Shown: piece by piece, positions 1 through 9,572 of the stretch
Layout: the number at the start of each line of letters is the position of its first letter
Numbering within the stretch: position 1 is the first letter of the stretch
From: Acanthamoeba lenticulata
Lineage: Eukaryota > Discosea > Longamoebia > Acanthamoebidae
NCBI GenBank assembly: GCA_002179805.1
Contig: NAVB01002049.1
Coordinates: 1 to 16,990 of the forward strand
Reading direction: 5' to 3'
Length of the DNA: 16,990 nucleotides
Made by a program: the position numbers and the translations under genes
Notes under the pieces: model-generated
Told to the model about the DNA's origin: nothing
The model's input: the letters and a program-made list of their open reading frames with translations, nothing else
The model's database searches: none

Positions 1-1332
1 TTCCATCTCCAACCGCTCTCTGGGGCTCAGCAGAGCAGCGCGATGATGTCCTACTATCACTCGAGCGCAGTCGCGGCCATGGGTCTTGTCTCCGCTACCG
101 CGCCCTGGAGGTCCTCTCCATTCCCCCTCCTCCTCCTCCTCCTCCTCAAACATTCCCAGATTTCTGTCTCGCTCGCGCTCTCCCTCTCTCTCTCTCTCCC
201 TCTCTCTCGCTCTCTCCGCATAACATAGCACACATCACACATGTGCACTCGCCTTACCTACACACACACACACACACACGACCTCCCCCCCCCCAACACC
301 ACACGCACACGCGCGCGCGGGGATTGGGGGGAAGAGCAGCTTAATGGGGCATGAGGCGGGGCAGTCGATGCGGTCGGTGGTTGCGGACGGGATGCGCGTG
401 GCGCAGATGCCCATCTCGACCCTCTCCATGAGCCTCCCACTGCCTGCCGCGAAGTTGCGAGAGAGGGGAGGGGCTGCTCCCCTCTACTCCTGTTACTCCC
501 CTTCCTCCTCCTCCTCCTCTTCGTCATCGGCGGTGTCGATGGCAATGGCGATGGCGGACCTTTCGTTTGGGCCCCTCCTCTCCGTGCGGACTCATCCCTC
601 CCCCACCTGTCCTCTCCCCTCTCCCCATCTTTCGATTTCTATATTTCATGGGAGACGATCATCACCCGCGCGTGCTCTCATCATCGTCATCGCCGCCATC
701 AGGAAACACGTCCACCTATAGCCGAAGCGGTGACGGTGGCGGGTCTGGGGGCCTCCGAGCGCTGGTTCACCGACCGATTTAGCCAATACCCCGTGGCCAG
801 CCGGCACATGTACGGCGCAGAATTCTTTCTCTCTCTCTCTTTCTCTCATTTTCTGTCCCCTTTCTCCCTCACACACACACACACACACGGGGGACATTCG
901 CAGGTGCATGGTCAAGGATCAGGTGGTTCTCCCGGCGACATACCCGCGGTTCTTCGAGCCGGTGGGCTCGCACGTTCGAAGCGGTGCGTGACCAACAAAC
1001 GGCACTTCATCCACAAACAACTGTGTGGTGACTGAGACTGTCGGGGCCCGCTCGCAGTGCCGGTTCTGAGCCACTTGCAGGTGACACAGGCGGTAGCTCC
1101 CAGTCTTCAGTTCCTCGCCAGGGAGAGCAAAGGCTTGCCCAAGGTCAATATCTGGCCCTTTCCAGCCTCTTTATAGCCCTTCTTTGTCGTCGCCTTAGGC
1201 CAATTGGCTAACGGGTGCCGCGCGATGTCGAGTGCGCAACAGGCGCGCGCAGCCCAGCTTGCTGGCGAAGAGTGGGTCGAGGCCCTCGAGGGCCTCAACA
1301 GCCTCGCAAGTGCCTACACGAGCGACGACTAG
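1..1332 (+). CDS. Unrecognised protein, 3' part of gene (5' end outside window)
   Basis: I do not recognise this protein. The model joins six exons: 1-110, 340-583, 703-809, 904-987, 1058-1143 and 1199-1332 (stop TAG 1330-1332), giving 254 residues of one open frame that is already open at base 1. All introns are GT-AG and splice phases agree at every junction; the introns are pyrimidine-rich on the plus strand, which supports this orientation. Visible features are a small-residue/Met-rich start, a serine run encoded near 500-530, a compact block around ERWFTDRFSQYPVASRHM that looks like folded protein, and a low-complexity Gly/Ser/Gln/Ala tail ending in TSDD. The end of exon 2 is the weakest point: donors at 492 and 533 also keep frame with one of the acceptors at 702 or 720. 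Orientation and the last four exons are fairly secure; function is unknown. Confidence 0.6.
111..339 (+). repeat. Simple-repeat-rich intron: CTC triplets, CT run and CA run
   Basis: This 229-nt inferred intron of the left-hand gene holds a CTC triplet run (about 125-147), a long CT-rich run (about 163-217) and a CA dinucleotide run (261-279), followed by a C-tract before the acceptor at 339. It is low-complexity and noncoding in this model; the CT-rich stretch may act as polypyrimidine tract. Confidence 0.7.
821..888 (+). repeat. CT-rich and CA-dinucleotide tract in intron
   Basis: A TC-rich stretch (821-846) and an AC repeat (871-888) lie in the inferred intron 810-903 of the left-hand gene, just upstream of the acceptor at 903. 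Confidence 0.7.
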
Positions 1333-1538
1333 AACACCGCTGCTGGAGGATTTTGATCCCGAGATCCCGTGGTGTTGGTGGGGCGGCGGTTGTGAGTGTT
1401 TTATGGATGGTGTTTGTGGCCCAAGTTGAACCAGGGTAGTTCCTCTACTGGACGAACTGTGCCTCTTCCGGGACGCTTGGTCGAGCAGCATTGTGGAGGT
1501 CTCTTATTATGTAGTGATATCTGACGGTTCATGTAACA
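1333..1538. other. Intergenic spacer between left-hand gene and tRNA
   Basis: These 206 bases follow the stop of the left-hand gene and precede the tRNA. No supported ORF, RNA fold or repeat was seen. It presumably carries the 3' UTR of the left-hand gene. Short AT-rich patches (ttattatgtagtgata near 1503-1518) are the only compositional feature. Confidence 0.4.
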
Positions 1539-1611
1539 GGTTCCTTGGTGCAATCGGTAGCACGTATGCTTTACACGCATAAGGTACTGGGATCGAAACC
1601 CAGAGGGACCA
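1539..1611 (+). tRNA. tRNA-Val (anticodon UAC)
   Basis: A 73-nt cloverleaf folds without gaps. The acceptor stem pairs GGTTCCT with AGGGACC, the D stem GTGC with GCAC, the anticodon stem TATGC with GCATA, and the T stem CTGGG with CCCAG. The anticodon loop TTTACAC places TAC at 34-36, so it reads valine GUA (and possibly other GUN) codons. T8, A14, G18-G19, A21, T33, T55 and C56 are present; there is no intron and the discriminator is A. The A box lies at about 1546-1557 and the B box at 1590-1600. The T loop is ATCGAAA, with A at position 54 instead of the usual T, a feature known from eukaryotic initiator tRNA. Confidence 0.95.
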
Positions 1612-1614
1612 ATA

Positions 1615-1621
1615 TTTTTTT
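1615..1621 (+). terminator. RNA polymerase III terminator (T7)
   Basis: A run of seven T residues begins four bases after the tRNA 3' end, the expected position and form for a Pol III terminator. Confidence 0.85.
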
Positions 1622-1701
1622 CTGTCGTTCGTTTACTCACGGGGCCTTTTCCGCGTTTTGGTTGATTCATTACCGTCCGGTTTAAAAAAACAAAGAGAGC
1701 T

Positions 1702-2770
1702 TTATGAGCTCCACCTGGACCTCGGGATGAGGATCATTTTGGTGGGCATGAGCTTGTACATGATACAGAACTTCGTGAATCGCTCGCACAAGTGATACTT
1801 GTTCTGTATAAACCAGGGCCAAGTGAGCAAGGGTAAGCCCATGGCTGCGGCTGAGCAGAGAGAGACATACCTCAAACTCATCAAATTGTTCACGATAGGT
1901 AAAGTAGGAGAAGGAGAAGATGCGGTACAATCGCCGTGCTAAAGTACCAAAATGCTTGGTGTTTTTGATAGTGACCCTGCCCATTGCCAGAACAGATCCC
2001 CGACACATGATTCCAAGACGATAAGTGCCCTGTCTTCACCCAACAAGACATATCACAGGCTAGTGGAGAAGCGCACCTGGAGGGAAACTGCTTGTTGGAG
2101 TGCAGTAGACTCACAGACTGAATCACTGTGTTGGTCATATAGTCGATGGCAGAGCACTGCATTTGGTGGGTGAGTTCAGCTACTGATGTCGGGCACCGCC
2201 CACGGGAGTCTTGACACGCTCACGTACTTCTTTGGGTGGGTTGTATGCGCTACACAGGTAAACAAACTCTTCCGCCCCGATGGTTATCTTCATGCTGGGC
2301 GCTGTTTCTGCTGTGCAGACCGTGTTATGGTGCACAATGAACAGATAGAGCTCCTTGAGGGCTTGCCTGCAATCGTGTGCTTTCAGCCCTGGCGACCAAC
2401 AACAACAACGTGGCAAGGAGACTTGAAATTTCCGTACCTCAGATGCTCATACATCCAGACGCTTGGAGAAATGCCTTCTGGGCACACGATGAGGGTTTCA
2501 ATCGCAGAAGGATCCTTACCTGCAAAATGCGCAAATTGGCGGTCGGGCAGTTTAGCACGAGGCCTCATGTGAAGACGAAGAGTTGTTTGTACGGATCAGT
2601 TGCTGCAGGTACTCCTCAACGGCAAGGGGGCCCTCCAATTGAGAAACGGCCAGAGGTTCCCACTTGTACAAATCCTGGTTCTTTGTTCCAGGTCGGTTAC
2701 GCCTCTTGGGTTTCTTTGTCGCGTCATCATCCAACGTCTTGGCCTGATCAAATGGCTCGCCTTCCTCCAT
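1702..2770 (-). CDS. MOB4: MOB kinase activator-like 4 (phocein), six exons
   Basis: Exons (minus strand): 2770-2593, 2519-2438, 2366-2228, 2156-2077, 1976-1871 and 1803-1702, giving 228 aa; human phocein is about 225. MOB4 is a small adaptor of the STRIPAK phosphatase-kinase complex that opposes Hippo-type signalling and acts in Golgi/endocytic trafficking (family knowledge). Clear family blocks: RRNRPGTK (23-30), W-YEHLRQ (81-88), FVYLCSAYNPPKECSAIDY (121-139), NKQFPSR (154-160), RLYRIFSFSYF (175-185), RFTKF (203-207). All phases agree. The ATG at 2770 lies just upstream of the conserved basic block, as in orthologues. Oddity: of the four MOB zinc ligands only Cys104 remains; the others align to Ala109, Phe182 and Tyr187. 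The ATG is 85 bp after the NAA15 stop on the same strand, so its promoter must be very short or lie inside NAA15. Confidence 0.96.
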
Positions 2771-2855
2771 TACCGCACAGGTAAATATTGTGCCGTTTTT
2801 TTTTAACCGTTTAATTGTGCTCCACGAGAGACTCCGCAGGTCGCCCGAATGCCGG
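2771..2855 (-). promoter_or_regulatory. 85-bp NAA15/MOB4 intergenic region with A-tract
   Basis: This is the whole gap between the NAA15 stop and the MOB4 ATG. On the sense (minus) strand it holds a run of nine A residues (about 2806-2814, within TTAAAAAAAAACGG) and an ATATTT element about 15-20 nt upstream of the ATG. It must contain both the NAA15 3' processing signal and the MOB4 start region. The promoter role is inferred from position only. Confidence 0.35.
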
Positions 2856-5800
2856 TTACTGCCCGGGAGCAGCCTCAGCCTCGTCGGCAGCAGCCGTTTG
2901 GTGAGCCGCAGCCTCGCTGGGCGCGGGAGAGGGGGGCACAAAGGCAGAGGCCAGCGGGAATCGCTGGTGAGCCTCAAGCTTGAACGATTCCGCCGCGGCG
3001 GTATCCTCCCACTTGGCCTGGAGAGTGTGGTAGGCTTCCTCCAGTTCCTGTCGTGACGTGGCCTTGCGCGGTGAGCCGTATCCTCTAACGCATCAGGAAC
3101 TGCGGGGGGGGGGAGGGGGATTGTGCAGCCAATGTACCTGGAGCGTAGCTGCTGCGTCAGCACGCAGCAGCGCAGCGGCTTCCTGCTTCAATTGCGGTCC
3201 ACCCAGAAGGAGCTTCATGTCGGCGCCAGCAAGAAGGTGGGGCAGCGAGTTGGAATACTTGGCCACAAAAGCGTCGTTCAACTGATGCACCGATTGCCCG
3301 CCAAGGAGAGTGGCAGAGGCCTCCTCCACCGCCTTTTTGGTCTCGGCCGGCAGCTGTGCAGTAGCGGCTAAAGGTTTCATGTGTTTGCGCGGCGTTAGGA
3401 GTTAGGGCAGAGGCGTGGGAACAACAAACAAAAACAAAAACAAAAACAAAAACAAAAACAAAAACAAAAACAAAAACAAAAACAAAAACAAAAACAAAAA
3501 CAAAAACAGGAGAGGGAAGAGGGGTTGTGCACCATGGTGGAAAAAGCGGACGAGGCTGCGGTGGACGTCCGGGTGGTGAGGCTGCATATCGACGGCTCTC
3601 TTAAGCGCAGCCAGGGCAGCAGAATGTTGGCCTGATGATTTGTCCCATCAGTGAACGAACGTGGCCTTCTCTCTATCAGCCTCCGCCTTGTTAGCGCGTA
3701 CCCGCACGAAGGTAGACTTGCACGGCGAGGACGTGCGTGTGCAGCTTGTCTGCGTTGGACTTTTCAAGCATACGGACGAGCTTGGTCGCTTCAGCCACCA
3801 CATCGACCTTGCTCATCTGTCCCACGATCGCGAGATGGCAACCAGGTCAGAGAGCGAGCCAAGGATGGAGAAAGAGACAGAGAAAGAGAGAAAGAGAGAG
3901 AGAGAGAGAGAGGGGTGTGTGTGTGTGTGGAGAGATACGTCGGCGGGAGCGTAGGGAGAAGGCTTCTCGTCCTCCTTGTTGGCCTCAGCAGCAGCAGCCG
4001 GGGTGGCAGTCTGTCGCGCCTTGGCCTCAGCACGCCTCTTCTTGCTCTCTTCCTTCCGCTTGGCCTTGGCCTCCTCACTGTCGTCGACGGGAGCCTTGGC
4101 GCTGGTCTGCTCGCGCGAGCGCTCCTGCTCTTGCAGCCATTCCAGGTAGCACTGTGCACGTATGTGTGTGTGTTTGTTTGTGTTTGTGTACGTATGAGCG
4201 TGGCGCGCACACGGACACATGGGGGAGGGGGGCGTGTAATGCATGTATGTATGCACGTGTGCACGTGTGCACGTGTGCTGTGCAGAACGCACCTCGACGA
4301 GGTTGGTGGCGGCGCGGTAGAAGAAACGGTGCGAGTGCACGTTATCCTCCCATCGGAGAAAGTCAAGGTAGGCCCGAAGCGTTTGCTTGCGGAGGCAGTA
4401 CGCGTGGAAGTCCAGCTGGTCCTCGTCAAAATCGTTGAAATGCTGTGCCCGCGACCCAACCGAGCCCCCACCACCACACATCCGTTAACGGACTATCACT
4501 GCCGCTCCCCATGGTTCTTTGCCCCCCCCCCCAAAACTCTCCCCAAAATCGGGCCATGTGTGGCGGGGAAGATGTGGCGCGCGATAGCTAAAAAACAAAC
4601 AAAAACAAAAGCAACAAAAAAAAAAAAAAAACCAAGAAGGGAGCCCATGTACCTTGACCACATTTCCGAATTGGGTGATGGCGCTGGGCAGATCGCCAGC
4701 CCTCCGATGAGCGGCACCCATAGCGAGCTCGTACCAGGAGGCCTGCATCTCGTACAGGTTGCTCTGACCGGCAGCGTCCTATTGGAGATGACCACATGGG
4801 AGTAGGAGCAGAGACACGCGAAAACGCAGGTGCACGCACCCCCAAATCTCCGGTCAGACAAAAAGTGCTCCGTTGGGGCAATTTGGGGGGGGGGTGTGCG
4901 GGGCAGACAAATTTGGGGACGCACCCACTTGGTGAAGAGGCCAACAGTGGCGTCGGCCTGCTCCCTGAGCCCGGCCCGAAGCTGGTACTTGGTACTCACC
5001 GTGTTGAGGTACCTGTTCATCAGGGGCACCATCACCATCACCACCGCCACAACGGCAGCAGCAGCAGCAACAAAGACAACAACATGGAGTGAGGAAGGAA
5101 GGAAGGAAGGAAGGAAGGGGAGTGAGAACTATCCCTCTCCGCTTCATCACCCTCCTCCTCCTCCTCCTCCACCTCCATCAAGTAGTGCGCGTGCGGATGA
5201 GCTCAGAGAGGGGAAGGAGGGAGGGAGGGAGGGAGAGAGAGAGGGAGAGTAACCTGTCAGCCAGGTCCAGCTTCCGAGCGACCTCCATTTGGTCGGCCGC
5301 TTCCCGATAGGCGCCCGCGTGCTGCTCCGTTCCCCCCAAACCCCCACGATGGCCGTGTATTAGGATTATTGCAGCAGATTGCAATAACAATCAGTTTACG
5401 AATTAAAATAGATCTGCCATGGAGCGACGAAATGGAACCCCTCGAGTGTGACCACAAACGGTGATAAACGGGGAAAGGGCAGGAGCGGAGGAGGGCAAAC
5501 CTTGTAGATGCGGGCCTTGGCCACGTAGAGGTTGATGAGGGTCGGGGTGTGCTTGATGGCCTCCTCAATGAGCGCCAGCGCGCGCGCAGAGTCGCGCTTG
5601 GCATCGAAGTGCTGCGCCGCAAAGTGCAAGCTGAAGACGAAGGCCGAGGGGTTCTCCACGCTTTCGTCTGGTATACCGGCCGAGGGGGTGAGAGGCGTGT
5701 GCATATGTGCGTGTGTGCGCGTATGCGCGTGTGTCTGTGTCTGCAGCTTGCCGGCGGCGCAGAGGGCTTTGCCGGTAGCTGAGGGGAGGGGGAGAGGTTT

Positions 5801-7890
5801 GGCGCGCTGTTGTTGTTGTTGTTCTCGTTGTAGTAGTAGTAGTGGCGTACCAGACGGGCTGAACTTCTGGTGGTCGCGGAGGGAGCTCACGTAGCTCTCG
5901 AATTGCTGTTCGATGCGACTCACCTTGTCGGGGTGGGCGAAGGACTGGCTGTCGGTGCGAGCATAGAGCGACTTGAGCTCGCTGAAGAGAGAGGGCTTCC
6001 CGCTCCGCAGCCTCGGACGGACGTAGTCGGCCAGCGCGGCGCTGAATGCATCGCCTGCACACATTTATACACCGTGTGAGGCACCAGCTCCCATCGCGAT
6101 CCCCCCCATTTCCCGTCCCGTCCCGTCCCCTCCTGGAATTCAATAGTGGGATTTGGGGGGGCTTTTCTTCTTCTTTTTCTTCTTTTTCTCGCGCCGGGTA
6201 GCGGGATGAGTGAGTGGGAGGAGGGGAAAGAAAAATAAAAATGCAGACGAACCCTCCAGGAAATCGAGGGCGATGCGGGCGGGCGCCGTGGCGCGCGGGT
6301 AGAGTTTCTGCAGCTCGGCAAAGGTGGCCTGAAGCGTGTTCACCTGTTCTGCGCTGAGCGGAGATCCAGCCGTGGGGGCGAGATTCATGGCCTGACGGAG
6401 GCCAGCGTAGTAGTTGTAGTTCTCCGGGTTGATCTCAAGCAGCTCACGGTAGGTCTTTTCGGCTTCGCTCTGCTTGCCGGCCTGGAGGCACAGCTCCACT
6501 GCGGGGTGGGAAAGGAGAGTTGTTTGTTTTTTTGTTTGTTTTTTTTTTTTTTTGAGCGTGCGGAGGGACGCTTAGCGTGGGTGGGAAGGGGCAACAAGTA
6601 CCCTTCCGCTCCTTGAAGGTGAGCTTGTCGGGGATGAGAGAGGCCACCTGGTCCAGGTGGGCGAGCGCCTCCTGGGCTGACTTGGCGCGCTCGATGACCG
6701 TGTTCTACACGCGACGCGGGTGATTGAGGGTTTGGGGGTGCGCGGAAAACGTGTGAGTGCCAATGGAGGCGAATCGCCAGCACAAAGCACGCGCAGCAGA
6801 GGAGGGCAGCCACACCTTGAAGACCTGGAACTCGCTTCGGACGTGCGCTTCGACGGGCACGTCAGCTGTGGCCTTCTCGTAAGCCTGAACGATAGAGGAC
6901 AGTGACGATGGTGATGGCGTGAGTGCCCAAAAAAGCCGTGACGGAACGACACAGATTCAGACTGTCCGTGGCTTGGCGGGAACGCGAGGGGGGGGGAAGG
7001 GGGCACACGGACCTCCAGCATTTTGAAGGTGGCCTCGTACTCGCCGCGGAGGTAGTGGGCAACAGCGAGGGCGATCCAGTTGACACGGTTACCCGGCTCC
7101 AGGTTGAACAGCTTTTGCCTCACCTCGAGGTACCCCACGGTGTCCCGCACCTGGATCAGCAATCCGGCCAATTCACGGAGCATCTTCACGTTTTTCTGTA
7201 GCGGCAGCAGCAGCAGCCATGGTGAGGGACGGCAGACTGGGCACACAAAAGAACGGTCACGGATCGATGTGCTCGCGACAAGAGGCGCGCTGCCGCTGCA
7301 GCAGCGCGTGTGTGTCCGCGCACCTCGTCAGCACGAAGGGCATTGCGGTAGCACTTGACAGCTTCGGCCCAGGAGCGGTCCATCTGGGCGAGCATGCCGT
7401 AGACGTGCCAGCCTGGCGTGCGCGGATGCATCCGCGGTGAGTGAGTGGAGAGCGCCTCGACCTTACCACCACAGGGAGTCCGGGGTACGACACGGAGGAA
7501 AAGCACGCACAGAGGTAACTCTTGATGTCCTTAGCCAGGCCCTTCTTGAGGACATCGTAGCTCTCGTCCTTCTTATCAGCATTCTGCGAACGAATGGTGA
7601 AGGCCTTCATGGCAAGCGTCTCTGTAGCCAGCGATCAGCACACTGAGCGACCAAGGTGAAAAAAAAAATTGAGGCAGCGGTACCGCCATGGTCTGGACAT
7701 TTCTTGAGGATGCCATCGATTGTCTTGAGAGCCTTCTTGTACTGCTTCTGATCCAACAGTTTCTGCAGTGACGATTGAACAAGAATGAAGATTAGCAGAA
7801 ATGAACGAAAATCGGCAGATGCGGAAAAATTGGTATTACGAGAAGACTCTTGAAGGCAGAGAGCTCCTTCGACGGCAGAGCCTGCGACAT
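2856..7890 (-). CDS. NAA15: NatA N-terminal acetyltransferase auxiliary subunit NAA15, 19 exons
   Basis: Exons (minus): 7890-7840, 7762-7684, 7621-7511, 7412-7324, 7195-7013, 6884-6816, 6704-6602, 6498-6253, 6054-5851, 5667-5501, 5321-5254, 5012-4925, 4778-4653, 4442-4293, 4151-3939, 3816-3702, 3631-3533, 3367-3138 and 3047-2856. They join in phase to 860 aa (human 866). NAA15 is the TPR scaffold that anchors catalytic NAA10 to the ribosome for co-translational N-terminal acetylation. Diagnostic stretches: LPSKELSAFK (5-14), CWHVYGML (80-87), VKCYRNALRADE (about 99-110), HTPTLINLYVAKARIYK (exon 10), DQLDFHAYCLRKQTLRAYL (exon 14). Exon 15 (579-649) is a Lys/Glu/Ala-rich linker, as in animal NAA15; the C terminus is Ala-rich. 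An in-frame ATG at 7929 would add 13 residues, but 7890 matches the family start better. Introns carry most simple repeats of the window. No key region is missing. Confidence 0.97.
3429..3506 (-). repeat. Hexamer tandem repeat, 13 perfect copies of caaaaa
   Basis: Thirteen uninterrupted copies of caaaaa (plus strand) lie in NAA15 intron 17 (3368-3532), about 26 nt inside the donor. In the transcript this reads as ttttttg-type units (TTTTTG), a U-rich tract of 78 nt. No array-like spacers are present, so this is a microsatellite. Confidence 0.95.
3869..3930 (-). repeat. GA and GT dinucleotide runs in NAA15 intron
   Basis: A GA run (about 3884-3912) followed by a GT run (about 3915-3929) lies in intron 3817-3938. 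On the transcribed sense strand these read as CA then CT repeats, the CT part serving as polypyrimidine tract before the exon 16 acceptor. Confidence 0.85.
4156..4278 (-). repeat. GT-rich tract with gcacgt repeats in NAA15 intron
   Basis: The intron between exons 14 and 15 (4152-4292) holds TG/TTTG repeats (about 4160-4190) and about four gcacgt-type hexamers (about 4253-4276). Alternating purine-pyrimidine sequence of this kind can adopt Z-DNA; no function is shown. Confidence 0.7.
5092..5247 (-). repeat. GGAA, CTC and GGGA repeats in NAA15 intron 11
   Basis: The 241-nt intron 5013-5253 holds GGAA repeats (about 5092-5118), a CTC triplet run (about 5150-5172) and a GGGA/GA-rich run (about 5214-5249). 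On the sense strand the first and last are pyrimidine-rich. Confidence 0.8.
5695..5843 (-). repeat. GT/GC-rich dinucleotide tract, TTG and TAG triplets in NAA15 intron 9
   Basis: The intron between exons 9 and 10 (5668-5850) contains GTGT/GCGT repeats (about 5697-5738), TTG triplets (about 5809-5822) and TAG triplets (about 5829-5842). Confidence 0.7.
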
Positions 7891-8087
7891 GGTCTTGCCA
7901 TAGAGGTTGAGGCAGAGTGAGTTCGACATCTTCGTTCCTCGCTCTCCAATCCAGTCACTGCGGACCCGCACTTGATCACGGAATACAGCACCCCACACGG
8001 AGAAAACCTTTTTTTCATTTTCTGAGTTGATCCAAATATTTTTTTAAAATTTTGTTGTTGGTGGTGCGGGCGCAGGCTGCTCACGTT
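7891..8087 (-). promoter_or_regulatory. NFU1-NAA15 intergenic region with AT-rich core
   Basis: This 197-bp gap between the NFU1 stop and the NAA15 ATG contains the most AT-rich block of the region. On the sense strand it reads TTTTAAAAAAATATTTGG (about 8034-8051), followed by a second A run (about 8010-8016). It may combine NFU1 3' processing and the NAA15 promoter. An upstream in-frame ATG for NAA15 lies at 7929. The regulatory role is inferred from position. Confidence 0.35.
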
Positions 8088-9203
8088 TTACGTGGACGCG
8101 CTCTCCTTGGCATCGGCGTTGGCCAGCCTGTCTTCCAACTTGGCGAACTCCTGCTTGGTCAGTCTGTCCAGCTGCGGCACGTCCAACAGCACCCACAACA
8201 GTCAGCATCACTACCATCAGGCTCCTCCCTCCCCTCTTCTGTTTGGCACCAAGGTCGGGGGGGGGAGGAAGCACCTCATCATCGCTCTCCACCGCAACGA
8301 CGCCCGTCACCTCCTTGATCCAGTGCCTATTCCCCCCGCTGGCGGTGAGGCCCGAGGGCGACGTACGAAGGAGAAAAGAGGGGAGCGGAGGGGAGCGGAG
8401 GGAGGGTAAGTACATGAGCATGCGCTCGATTCCGGACTTTAGGGTGACTGACGAGGAGGGACATCCGCTGCACGAGCCCACCATCTTAAGATAGACCACT
8501 CCGGCCTCCTCGTCGAATCCCTTGTACCTGTCCGCGCCCAACGAGCCCCCCTTTGGTCAACACCAATGCTCGCCTGCTCGCCCGTGCAGGAGATGAGCCG
8601 TACTCGATATCGCCGCCATCCTCCTGGACGGACGGACGGATGCGGACTTCGAGGAGCTCCTTGATCATCGCCACGGTCTCCGAATCTGGCGCGGAATGCG
8701 TCATTGCGTTAGCGCGGCGAGTGATCGTCCATCCTCGTTAGGCGAACGATGGAGAAGAGGGTGAAAAAGCAAAGCGCATTTTGGGGGAGGGGCGAGGCAA
8801 GGAAGGAAGGAAGGAAAGCCGCGTGTTTACCAGTGGGAAGGATGGTAGTGTTAGCCGTGTCCTGGTGCTCGCTCACGACGGCCTCCCCCGAGGAGTAGAA
8901 GTCCATGATGTTGGCAAAGATTTGAGCCTGCCGTACATCGTGCATGCACGCGCGTGTCCGTGAGCGAGCGGGTAATCGTCCGCAAATGGCGGAAGACAAA
9001 GGGCAAGAGGGCGAGGCAAAAGGACCTTGAGCTCGTGCCATTCGCTGTCGTGGTGCTTGGTGACGGTGATGAAATCCGGCCCGAGGAACACTCGCTGCAC
9101 GCCAGTGATGGTAAAGAGGCTCTTGGCCAGCGGAGACGTGAGCGACGAGCGCGCGTCGGGGAAGTCCATCGTGCCCGCCTCCAGCACCGGGTTTCCTTGT
9201 TGC

Positions 9204-9235
<32 letters not shown>

Positions 9236-9572
9236 GCAGACAGACAGACGGACAGGCAGCGTAAGTTGTGGGTGGTGCATCACGAAGGAACGGATGGCGG
9301 AGGAGGGACAGAATAATAAATACCATCAGGAATGAATTTGAGCGAGTCCGGGTTGGGCGTATTCTCGGTCTGGATGAACATGGTGCGAGCTCCACCCCAG
9401 CGCCAAACACCCTCGCCTTTAATCACCCACCCCCACCCAAACCACTCTTCTGAGCCCAAGGGTGCCATTGGCAGTGGCAAGCAGCCAATACCTCGGGCCA
9501 TGTTGTTTGTCAACGTAGTGGTGCTCCATAGCGGCGCGCTGCCACGCCCCCTTGCGAGCCTAGAAGATGCAT
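8088..9572 (-). CDS. NFU1: Mitochondrial iron-sulfur cluster scaffold/carrier NFU1
   Basis: NFU1 delivers 4Fe-4S clusters to mitochondrial lipoate synthase and respiratory enzymes. Secure exons (minus): 9195-9026, 8927-8831, 8685-8604, 8527-8414, 8326-8275 and 8171-8088 (stop 8088-8090), preceded by an exon ending at 9324 that encodes [18 protein letters not shown]. The Nfu N domain runs from that block through GPDFITVTK; the NifU-like C domain contains [12 protein letters not shown] and the cluster-binding CxxC in [11 protein letters not shown]-terminal tail of about 27 residues ([16 protein letters not shown]) looks helical. The N terminus is uncertain. I favour ATG 9572 ([19 protein letters not shown], a plausible matrix presequence), donor after 9515 and acceptor before 9449 or 9416, giving about 249-260 aa (human 254). 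An ATG at 9502 in the other frame (MARG) is also possible. Confidence 0.93.
9202..9257 (-). repeat. GA run and CAGA tetramer repeat in NFU1 intron
   Basis: A GA run (about 9204-9220) passes into about nine imperfect CAGA/CAGG units (about 9221-9257) in the NFU1 intron 9196-9323. On the sense strand these are TCTG and TC repeats immediately upstream of the acceptor at 9196. Confidence 0.85.

Noticed and set aside
235..545. Minus-strand reading of the left-hand region as a gene
   Set aside because: GC3 is equal on both strands, but intron polypyrimidine tracts and six consecutive in-phase splice joins support the plus strand.
2552..3163. Minus-strand ORF linking the end of NAA15 with the start of MOB4, as if a fusion
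   Set aside because: It is in the MOB4 frame but out of frame with the last NAA15 exon, which ends at its own stop at 2856; only the part after ATG 2770 is conserved.
3429..3506. Possible CRISPR-like array
   Set aside because: Units are six bases with no spacers; it is an intronic microsatellite in a eukaryotic gene.
3791..4477. Overlapping minus-strand ORFs of 222-228 codons
   Set aside because: The 3813-4481 frame contains NAA15 exons 14 and 15 but reads through repeat-filled introns (His-Thr and Ser-Leu runs); the 3791-4477 frame is a shadow. The spliced model restores the homologous sequence.
3651..4805. Plus-strand ORF of 384 codons, the longest in one frame on that strand
   Set aside because: It lies antisense to NAA15 exons 13-16 and is kept open by repeats and GC bias; it crosses introns and has no family-like sequence.
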